NCBI GenBank assembly: GCA_945788655.1 | Contig: CALZMV010000027.1 | Span: 1 to 13,139 of the forward strand | Direction of reading: 5' to 3' | DNA from: an uncultured Clostridia bacterium | Lineage (GTDB): Bacteria; Bacillota; Clostridia; Peptostreptococcales; Anaerovoracaceae | DNA length: 13,139 nucleotides | Shown here: one piece after another, positions 7,228 through 13,139 of the stretch | Layout of the letters: each line of letters begins with the position of its first letter | How positions within the stretch are numbered: the stretch's first letter is position 1 | Position numbers and translations under genes: made by a program | Notes under the pieces: generated by a model | What the model was told of the DNA's origin: nothing | What the model saw: the letters and a program-made list of their open reading frames with translations, nothing else | Databases searched by the model: none

Positions 7228-8839
7228 ATCAGAGGGTAAAAAACAGGTAATAAAGGACTTTATTCAAAAATATTGGATACCAATAGTGGGTTTAATAGTA
7301 GCTATAGCTGTTGTTGTATCTTTAATTGGAATTTTCCGCGATAAAGAGGAAAATGAAATAGTTGATGATGGATATAAGAAGCAATCTGAAATATATATAG
7401 GTGCAAATAAGCTTGATACACCAAATCCTATAATTTCGGCTTCTGAGGATACTTACTATATATCCAAGCTCATATATGACGGTTTATTTGAGTTTTCCGA
7501 TGATTTTAATGTTGTTCCTAAACTTGTTGATTCTTATACTGTTGATACAGAAAAAGGCGTTATAGAATTTAACATTAAGCCTGGAGTGAGTTTTCATGAT
7601 GGAAAAGCACTGGATATTGAAGATATCAAGTTTACAGTAAATGTTATAAAATCATATGGCGAAGAAGGTTTATTTTATTCAAAGGCTTCTAAAATCAGGA
7701 CGGTTACAACAGGTGATAACGGAAAAATAAAGATTATTTTTTCAAATAGTGAAGATGCAGCCTTAGATAACCTTACTTTCCCTATAGTTTCAAAAAACAA
7801 AAGTATAAGCGCATTTATAAATGATAAAGAATCTGTTCCATTAGGAACAGGAAAATATAAATGTGAATCCTATGATTCCATAAAAGAACTCAAACTGGTA
7901 GTAAATGAAGATTATTTTGATACAAAAGCAACTAAAAACGTCATAGTTCAATTTATTCCTGATAAAAGCACTATGGCAAATTTAGTAAAAGTTGGTAATT
8001 TTACAGGATATTATCAGAAGGGCACTCAGAGGAAAACGGATGTTGCAAACAACAACTTCAAGATGTATGATTTTTCCTCAAACGAAGTTGATTTTATTTA
8101 TTTTAATGTCGAAAAGGAACTATTAGCTGAAAAGAATGTTAGAAAAGCTTTAGCCTATGCTATCGATATTGAAGAAATCTTAAAAAACTCATACTTAAAT
8201 GATGGTGTTATTTCAGATACTGTTTATTATCCTAATTTCATGGGAATAAAGGATGAAGATTCTGAATACAAAGTGAATAAGGATAAAGCAAAAAGCCTTC
8301 TCAAAAAATCTGAAATCGTTGATGAAGATTCTAACGGTAAGCTTGAATATGGTGATGAAAAAGAATTAACGCTTAATATTTTGGTAAACAGTGATAATTC
8401 AAATAGAGTCGCTGCTTCTAAAGAAATTCAGAAGAGCCTGACTGGACTAGGATTTAGTGTTGTTGTTAATTCTTTGCCTTGGGAAGAATATGTTACTGCA
8501 ATCAGTGAAAAAGAATATGACATTTTAATTACCGGATTTGCAATAGAAGAAGGTTATGACCTGAGAAGCTTCTTTGATGGTTCAAACAGTTGGGGTTACG
8601 AAAATGAAGAACTGTTAAACAAGGCAAAAGAACTAGAAAAGCTGCATATGAGTCAGGATTATCCTAAATATTATGAAGAATTGAAAAAAGCTTTGTTAGA
8701 AGAACTGCCTTACTACTCTATCTGTTACAAAAATATGAGTATAATAGGTACGCAGACTTTTGAAATGAATGGAGATGCCACTTTTAATAATATATATAAA
8801 TCTATTGATTCATGGGAATGGAGTAAGCTTGAAAAATAA
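7217..8839 (+). CDS. Membrane-anchored solute-binding protein, family 5 (oligopeptide type)
   Basis: A 540-residue extracytoplasmic binding protein of the SBP_bac_5 (OppA/DppA-like) family. The N-terminus is cytoplasmic and lysine-containing, followed by one membrane segment (about residues 20-40, WIPIVGLIVAIAVV...) and an acidic linker. No lipobox cysteine follows, and the first cysteine is about residue 214, so the protein is probably held by an uncleaved anchor rather than a lipid. Family features: YYISKLIYDGLFEF near residue 75, VVPKLVDSYTV, GVSFHDGKALDIEDIKFTVNVI, the central FNVEKELLAEKNVRKALAYAID, and the C-terminal half with SLPWEEY and a DILITGF segment. The ATG lies inside coaE (11-bp overlap), with AAAGGT at 7205-7210 placed 6 bp before it. 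No ABC permease or ATPase genes are adjacent, so it either serves a transporter encoded elsewhere or acts as a sensor. The family is firm; the ligand is unknown. Confidence 0.9.
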   Translation: MNFESEGKKQVIKDFIQKYWIPIVGLIVAIAVVVSLIGIFRDKEENEIVDDGYKKQSEIYIGANKLDTPNPIISASEDTYYISKLIYDGLFEFSDDFNVVPKLVDSYTVDTEKGVIEFNIKPGVSFHDGKALDIEDIKFTVNVIKSYGEEGLFYSKASKIRTVTTGDNGKIKIIFSNSEDAALDNLTFPIVSKNKSISAFINDKESVPLGTGKYKCESYDSIKELKLVVNEDYFDTKATKNVIVQFIPDKSTMANLVKVGNFTGYYQKGTQRKTDVANNNFKMYDFSSNEVDFIYFNVEKELLAEKNVRKALAYAIDIEEILKNSYLNDGVISDTVYYPNFMGIKDEDSEYKVNKDKAKSLLKKSEIVDEDSNGKLEYGDEKELTLNILVNSDNSNRVAASKEIQKSLTGLGFSVVVNSLPWEEYVTAISEKEYDILITGFAIEEGYDLRSFFDGSNSWGYENEELLNKAKELEKLHMSQDYPKYYEELKKALLEELPYYSICYKNMSIIGTQTFEMNGDATFNNIYKSIDSWEWSKLEK

Positions 8840-8875
8840 AAAATGACTATCAGCTGATGCTGATAGTCATTTTTT
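8838..8875. terminator. Bidirectional rho-independent terminator
   Basis: ATGACTATCAGC (8843-8854) and GCTGATAGTCAT (8859-8870) form a perfect 12-bp stem with a TGAT loop, flanked by an A run on the left and a T run (8870-8875) on the right. It can therefore end transcription from both sides, serving the rightward solute-binding gene and the leftward Xaa-Pro aminopeptidase gene. Confidence 0.95.
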
Positions 8876-8881
8876 AATACT

Positions 8882-10618
8882 TTAAATTGGTTCGCAGGAT
8901 TGTTTTAGCCAAATTTTAATATCATCATCTAAATATGGACTAAGTTTTTCGTATACCTGTGAATGATAGATGTTAAGCCATTCAATCTCATCCTCTGTAA
9001 GCATTTCCCTGTTTATCGATTCTCGATCAAAAGGACAGAAGGTAATGGTTTCAAAACCTAGCAGCTTATTATCTTTTTTCACACAAATAGTTTCGTTTTC
9101 TAATCTTATTCCGTACTCTCCTTCAAGATAATATCCAGGTTCATTACTTGTAATCATACCCTCGTAGAATCCGTATTTATCTCCTCTTGGGCTAATGTAT
9201 TGAGGTCCCTCATGAATGCTCAGAAGGTGACCAACACCGTGTCCCGTACCATGATTATAATCAAGACCACGTTCCTGTAATGGTTTTCTTGCTAATTTGT
9301 CTAGTTCAACTCCAAGGGTGCCTTCTTCAAATTCAGCCTTTGCCAAAGCAATATGCCCACGAAGAACGGTAGTATAATCTTCTTTCATTTTTTGTGTTAA
9401 ATTACCTAAAGAAATTGTTCTTGTTATATCTGTGCTACCATCAGAATAATGTGCGCCGGAATCAACTAACAAGAATCCTTCAGGTTTCAATAACTTATTA
9501 GTTTCAGGTGTTGCAGAATAGTGAACGATTGCGCCATTTGGGCCATAACCGGAAATGGTCTCGAAGCTTAAGTCCATAAATCCCGCTTGCTCCCTTCGGC
9601 AAACCTCTAAATAATCAGATGCGGAAATTTCTGAAATTTCCTGTCTGAAAGGAGAGTGAAGTACATTCTTTAACCAGTAAATAAACTTAACCATTGCTAC
9701 ACCGTCTTTTATATGAGCATTCCTTGTTGAACTGACTTCTTTGTCATTTTTTTGGGACTTCATTATTTCACAAGGATTAATTCCATCAATGATTTTTATA
9801 TCAGATGGAATAGTTTTCGCTAAAGCGTAGCTTGCAAGACTTTGATCTAACAACAGGCTGCCTGCATCAAGTTCTTTCAGATCATTAAATATCTGATTAT
9901 ATGGACGAACCTGTACATCATTAAGATCTATGTCATTGCATTCCTCGTTCATCAAATATAGAAATGCGAATTTCTTGCCGATAAGGGCATAGGCATAGAA
10001 AACAGGTGTATATTTTACATCCGATCCACGCATATTAAATAGCCATGCTATGTCTTCAAGGCATGTAATCAAGTGATAGTCCACTGACTTATCGTTCATA
10101 TAGTTGCGTATTCTTTTTAATTTTTCAAAAGATGACTCCCCTGTAACACTTTGCGGAAGCTTATAGATTTCGGAAGGAATAATTTTAGGACGATTATTCC
10201 ATATTTCGTCAACCAGATCAATATTCCATACGATGTTATGTTTTTTTTCAAAGTCAAAGCCTGTACTGCAATCTATAACTTTTCCATCGAATCCAAGGAC
10301 GCTGTCTTCATTCATTACCTGATCAAGATGTTCTTCTAAAGTAGGAACACCAGGTTCATTCATTTTCATTAGTTTTATTCCTGATTCTTTTAGTTGCATT
10401 TCTGCCTGTATAAAGTATCTTCCATCAGTCCAGAGCCATGCTTCATCCAAACCGACCAGGAGAGTTCCGGCTGAGCCTGTAAAACCCGAAAGAAAACTTC
10501 GACATTGAAAGTATTCATGGACATATTCAGAACCATGATAGTCTGTAGTTGGAACAAGGTAGAAGTCAATCTTTTTTTCCTTCATTTTTTCCCTTAGTTT
10601 TATTATTTCATATCTCAT
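8882..10618 (-). CDS. Xaa-Pro aminopeptidase, three-domain M24B type
   Basis: A cytosolic metallopeptidase that removes an N-terminal residue preceding proline. At 578 residues it is the long form resembling eukaryotic XPNPEP1: two creatinase-like N-terminal domains (about 1-130 and 150-300), the pita-bread catalytic domain (about 310-520) and a short C-terminal domain containing FETITFCPFDR. All five dimetal ligands can be placed: D386 and D397 (LVDSGAHYSDGSTDITRT), H460 (HGTGHGVGH), E493 (SNEPGYY) and E507 (GIRLENE). The D386-D397 spacing of 11 and the 63 residues to the histidine fit XPNPEP1-like enzymes. GGGAG (reverse strand, 10625-10629) sits 6 bp before the ATG. It has its own strong promoter and is divergent from the M18 peptidase gene. 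No signal peptide is seen. With the peptide transporters it probably takes part in peptide breakdown. Confidence 0.95.
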   Translation of the reverse strand: MRYEIIKLREKMKEKKIDFYLVPTTDYHGSEYVHEYFQCRSFLSGFTGSAGTLLVGLDEAWLWTDGRYFIQAEMQLKESGIKLMKMNEPGVPTLEEHLDQVMNEDSVLGFDGKVIDCSTGFDFEKKHNIVWNIDLVDEIWNNRPKIIPSEIYKLPQSVTGESSFEKLKRIRNYMNDKSVDYHLITCLEDIAWLFNMRGSDVKYTPVFYAYALIGKKFAFLYLMNEECNDIDLNDVQVRPYNQIFNDLKELDAGSLLLDQSLASYALAKTIPSDIKIIDGINPCEIMKSQKNDKEVSSTRNAHIKDGVAMVKFIYWLKNVLHSPFRQEISEISASDYLEVCRREQAGFMDLSFETISGYGPNGAIVHYSATPETNKLLKPEGFLLVDSGAHYSDGSTDITRTISLGNLTQKMKEDYTTVLRGHIALAKAEFEEGTLGVELDKLARKPLQERGLDYNHGTGHGVGHLLSIHEGPQYISPRGDKYGFYEGMITSNEPGYYLEGEYGIRLENETICVKKDNKLLGFETITFCPFDRESINREMLTEDEIEWLNIYHSQVYEKLSPYLDDDIKIWLKQSCEPI

Positions 10619-10653
10619 AAAAAACTCCCTTTACTAAATTTAATTTCCAATAA

Positions 10654-10681
10654 ATTATATTACAAAAAGATTCTTTGTCAA
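10654..10681 (-). promoter_or_regulatory. Consensus promoter for the Xaa-Pro aminopeptidase gene
   Basis: On the reverse strand a perfect TTGACA (10676-10681) is followed after 16 bp by a perfect TATAAT (10654-10659). The predicted start near 10647 gives a leader of about 30 nt before the ATG. An inverted repeat TAACG-N7-CGTTA (10682-10698) lies immediately upstream of the -35 box. Confidence 0.85.
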
Positions 10682-10757
10682 TAACGGCAAAATCGTTACA
10701 TAATTAAATAATATTTAATATTGATATTTGATATTCATAATTAGAGTTCAAAGAAAA
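10682..10757. promoter_or_regulatory. Possible operators between divergent peptidase promoters
   Basis: Between the two -35 boxes lie an inverted repeat TAACG-N7-CGTTA (10682-10698) and a perfect AT-rich inverted repeat ATTAAATA-A-TATTTAAT (10703-10719). A regulator binding here could reach both promoters. No known operator consensus is recognised. Confidence 0.3.
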
Positions 10758-10786
10758 TTGACATATATTTGGCATAATAATATAAT
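10758..10786 (+). promoter_or_regulatory. Consensus promoter for the M18 aminopeptidase gene
   Basis: A perfect TTGACA (10758-10763), 17-bp spacer and perfect TATAAT (10781-10786). The predicted start near 10793 leaves a leader of about 27 nt with AAGGAGA at 10806-10812. This is a full match to the vegetative sigma consensus. Confidence 0.9.
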
Positions 10787-10819
10787 CTGATTGAGCAATA
10801 TATATAAGGAGATAAACCA

Positions 10820-12151
10820 ATGAATGAAATAATAAATCGATACAAGGATTGTTTAGACAAAGGAAAAACGGAAAGAGAGTGTATTAGACTTGCCATTTCC
10901 ATGGCTGAAAAGTCAGGCTACAGAAGCTTACACGAATTAATCAGCAGCAACACCCAGTTGAAGGCAGGGGATAAAGTCTATGCAACTTACAACGAAAAAA
11001 CAATGGTTATGTTTAACATAGGTAAGGATGACCTTGAAAATGGTATGAATATTCTAGGTGCACATGTTGATTCGCCAAGAATTGATGTTAAGCAGAATCC
11101 ATTATATGAAGAGGAGGGAATGGCCTTCCTGGATACACATTATTATGGCGGAATCAAAAAGTACCAGTGGGTAACAATTCCACTTGCACTTCATGGAGTA
11201 ATTGTAAAAAAAGATGGCACAAGGGTCAATGTAGTTATTGGAGAAAAGGAAGATGATCCTGTATTTGCAATTTCTGATTTATTGATTCATCTTTCTGGTG
11301 AACAGCTTGAAAAAAAAGCAAGAACTGTTATTGAAGGAGAAAAGTTGGATTTATTAATTGGAAATGAGCCACTTGAAGGAGAAGAGAAGGAAGCTGTTAA
11401 AAAGAACATGCTTAAAATATTTAAGGAAAAATATGATGTTGAAGAAGCGGATTTTCTGTCAGCAGAACTAGAAATTGTACCGGCTGGAAAAGCACGTGAC
11501 ATGGGGCTTGATAGAAGCATGGTAATGGCATATGGTCAAGATGACAGAATATGTGCATTTACATCGTTGTTTGCGATGCTTGATATAGAAGAACCAGACC
11601 GTACTGCATGCTGTATATTGGTTGATAAGGAAGAAATTGGAAGTAATGGCGCAAGTGGAATGGAATCACGTTTCTTTGAAAATATGGTTGCTGAACTTCT
11701 GCTTTTAACAGGGCACAACCACTCAATATCGGTTCGTAGAGCATTATGCAACTCAAAGATGCTTTCATCTGATGTGAATGCGGCTTATGATCCTCTTTTC
11801 CCAGAAGTTTTTGAAAAGAAGAACAGTGCTTTCTTATCAAAAGGATTGGTATTCAGTAAATTTACAGGTTCGGGAGGCAAATCACGTTCTAATGACTCAA
11901 ATGCAGAATACATTGCACAGCTGAGAAATATAATGGATGCAAATAATGTTAAATATCAATTTGCTGAATTAGGACGCGTTGATGCAGGTGGTGGTGGAAC
12001 AATAGCATATATAACAGCCCAATATGGAATGGAAGTTATAGATAGTGGACTTGCAATTCTGTGTATGCATGCACCAATGGAAATTTCCAGCAAGTCTGAT
12101 ATCTGTGAAGCTGTAAAAGGGTATAAAGCATTTTTAACTGACATGAAATAA
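10820..12151 (+). CDS. M18 family aminopeptidase (aspartyl aminopeptidase-like)
   Basis: A 443-residue cytosolic zinc aminopeptidase of family M18, whose members release N-terminal residues, often acidic, from peptides. The metal-site motifs are in place: GAHVDSPRID (H82, D84), YGQDDRICAF (D241/D242), DKEEIGSNG (E271 and E272, the catalytic/metal glutamates), SSDVNAAYDP (D318) and the C-terminal MHAPMEISSKSD (H417). The glycine-rich DAGGGGTIAYI stretch is also typical. Length is normal. The start is fixed by AAGGAGA (10806-10812), 7 bp upstream. It forms its own transcription unit between a consensus promoter and a terminator, divergent from the Xaa-Pro aminopeptidase. The exact substrate preference cannot be read from the sequence. 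Confidence 0.95.
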   Translation: MNEIINRYKDCLDKGKTERECIRLAISMAEKSGYRSLHELISSNTQLKAGDKVYATYNEKTMVMFNIGKDDLENGMNILGAHVDSPRIDVKQNPLYEEEGMAFLDTHYYGGIKKYQWVTIPLALHGVIVKKDGTRVNVVIGEKEDDPVFAISDLLIHLSGEQLEKKARTVIEGEKLDLLIGNEPLEGEEKEAVKKNMLKIFKEKYDVEEADFLSAELEIVPAGKARDMGLDRSMVMAYGQDDRICAFTSLFAMLDIEEPDRTACCILVDKEEIGSNGASGMESRFFENMVAELLLLTGHNHSISVRRALCNSKMLSSDVNAAYDPLFPEVFEKKNSAFLSKGLVFSKFTGSGGKSRSNDSNAEYIAQLRNIMDANNVKYQFAELGRVDAGGGGTIAYITAQYGMEVIDSGLAILCMHAPMEISSKSDICEAVKGYKAFLTDMK

Positions 12152-12185
12152 AGAATGATTCTAAAGACTAAAGTAAACAAATATA

Positions 12186-12217
12186 AAAGGGTGACTAAAA
12201 CAATCACCCTTTTTTTC
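12186..12217 (+). terminator. Rho-independent terminator after the M18 peptidase gene
   Basis: AAAGGGTGA (12186-12194) pairs with TCACCCTTT (12204-12212) around a 9-nt loop, and the T run continues to 12217. It lies between convergent genes. On the reverse strand the T run is short and interrupted, so termination of the leftward gene would be weaker. Confidence 0.9.
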
Positions 12218-12239
12218 TATTAAAATCGATGTATAATGA

Positions 12240-13139
12240 TTATCTGGAAGAAATAATATCCTTAAATACTTCTTTAGAGATGTTTCCGCCGGTAATAATC
12301 ATTGCTGTTTTTTTACCTTCAAAGAGATGACGATATTTTTTGAATGCAGCATAAGGTGCGGCGCTGTCAGGCTCTGCTATTACTTTTTCATTCTGAGCCA
12401 ATTCGTATACAGCATCTCTTACTTCATCATCGGAAACCAAAAGTATTCCATCAATACATTCTGCAGCGTTATCAAAAGTATTTTTAGCACAGCCGCCTAC
12501 TAAACTCTGCATTATTGCATCATCAGGAGAATCAAAGAATTTTGTCCAAACGCCTGTTTCAAGGTTTGTGGTAAGGGCAGGAGAATTTTCCGGTTCAACA
12601 CAATATACTTTTACATCAGGTTTTGCTTGTCTTAAATATGAACCATTAGCGATTGTGTTACCGCCGCTTCCTTTTGGAATAATAATCGCATCTAATTCAG
12701 GAAGCTGCTGAAGTATTTCAAGTGCTATTGTACCGGCGCCGTATAAACCTTCAACATCTTCTCTGGCATCAATTTTTACTATGCCTTTTTCTTCAAATAT
12801 AGATTCGCCTGTTCCGTTTGCTTCATCGAAAGAGTGACCGAATTTGTGAATATCGGCTCCGAACTTTTCCATCTTTTCAAGCTTTGGCTTTGGTGTGTTT
12901 TCAGGAACAACAATGTAAGGTCTGTCAAGCTTTAACAGCTGTGATGCATAGGAAACAGATACTCCTTGATTACCTGAAGAAATAGTGCCATATCCATTTT
13001 TTAGCTGTTCATCGGTTAGAAGGGTTAGTTTGCCCAACACTCCACGAAGTTTAAAGTTCTTTACAATGGGCTGCTCACATTCAAGTTTCATATATACTTC
13101 TGTGTCACCTTCACTTAAATATAAGCTTTTTTCAAGTCT
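12240..13139 (-). CDS. PLP-dependent serine/threonine ammonia-lyase-like enzyme (5' end outside window)
   Basis: A fold-type II PLP enzyme related to threonine/serine ammonia-lyases, which deaminate hydroxy-amino acids to 2-oxo acids and ammonia. The frame stays open from the Met at 13091 through the right edge, adding RLEKSLYLSEGDTEVY, the conserved start of the substrate/PLP domain; that Met is therefore internal. Seen in order: EQPIVKNFKLRG with the presumed PLP lysine (codon 13050-13052), the phosphate/substrate loop SSGNQG, VPENTPKPKLEKMEKFGADI, a PKGSGGN loop in place of the usual GGGG loop, a VEPENSPAL segment, and a final ITGGN that positions the pyridine nitrogen. The protein ends 13 residues later, so there is no ACT regulatory domain, which points to a catabolic rather than isoleucine-biosynthetic enzyme. 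SSGNQG and GSGGN differ from textbook threonine dehydratase, so the substrate may differ. Confidence 0.88.
   Translation of the reverse strand, partial: RLEKSLYLSEGDTEVYMKLECEQPIVKNFKLRGVLGKLTLLTDEQLKNGYGTISSGNQGVSVSYASQLLKLDRPYIVVPENTPKPKLEKMEKFGADIHKFGHSFDEANGTGESIFEEKGIVKIDAREDVEGLYGAGTIALEILQQLPELDAIIIPKGSGGNTIANGSYLRQAKPDVKVYCVEPENSPALTTNLETGVWTKFFDSPDDAIMQSLVGGCAKNTFDNAAECIDGILLVSDDEVRDAVYELAQNEKVIAEPDSAAPYAAFKKYRHLFEGKKTAMIITGGNISKEVFKDIISSR

Noticed and set aside
1..13139. Mobile elements, CRISPR arrays, toxin-antitoxin or phage-defence modules
   Set aside because: No transposase, integrase, regular repeat-spacer array or defence-type domain is visible; all large frames are accounted for by housekeeping or metabolic families.

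Overview
The window looks like chromosome of a low-GC, anaerobic, peptide- or amino-acid-fermenting member of the Clostridia. The grounds are AT-rich DNA, strong AGGAG-type ribosome binding sites, TTGACA/TATAAT promoters, a Firmicute-style 6S RNA and clostridial-type gene content. The species cannot be named from the sequence. I see no mobile elements, CRISPR arrays, tRNA or rRNA genes, or phage genes. It reads as a core or housekeeping region with a nutrient-uptake and peptide-catabolism flavour.

Left part (1-1326): the 3' end of yebC runs in from the left edge and stops at a rho-independent terminator. An intergenic stretch of about 370 bp follows. It contains a promoter, a long structured RNA that I call 6S RNA (ssrS), and a strong terminator. 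Only 32 bp beyond that terminator starts a stand-alone LUD-domain protein with a four-cysteine motif.

Central part (1437-8839): five same-strand genes have short gaps or overlaps and no visible terminator between them. They encode a formate/nitrite-family channel, an OPT-family peptide transporter, DNA polymerase I, dephospho-CoA kinase and a membrane-anchored family 5 (oligopeptide type) solute-binding protein. A strong bidirectional terminator closes the run. DNA polymerase I keeps its 5' nuclease and polymerase active sites but appears to have lost the proofreading residues.

Right part (8882-13139): a leftward three-domain Xaa-Pro aminopeptidase and a rightward M18 aminopeptidase diverge from a 201-bp region carrying two near-consensus promoters. 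After another terminator, a leftward fold-type II PLP enzyme (serine/threonine ammonia-lyase-like, no regulatory domain) runs off the right edge.

Together, the peptide transporter, peptide-binding protein, two cytosolic aminopeptidases and an amino-acid ammonia-lyase suggest uptake and breakdown of peptides and fermentation of the amino acids; the FNT channel could export a fermentation acid such as formate. That functional link is inference from gene content. I found no convincing new multi-gene system. The most interesting spot is the 6S RNA / LUD gene pair.
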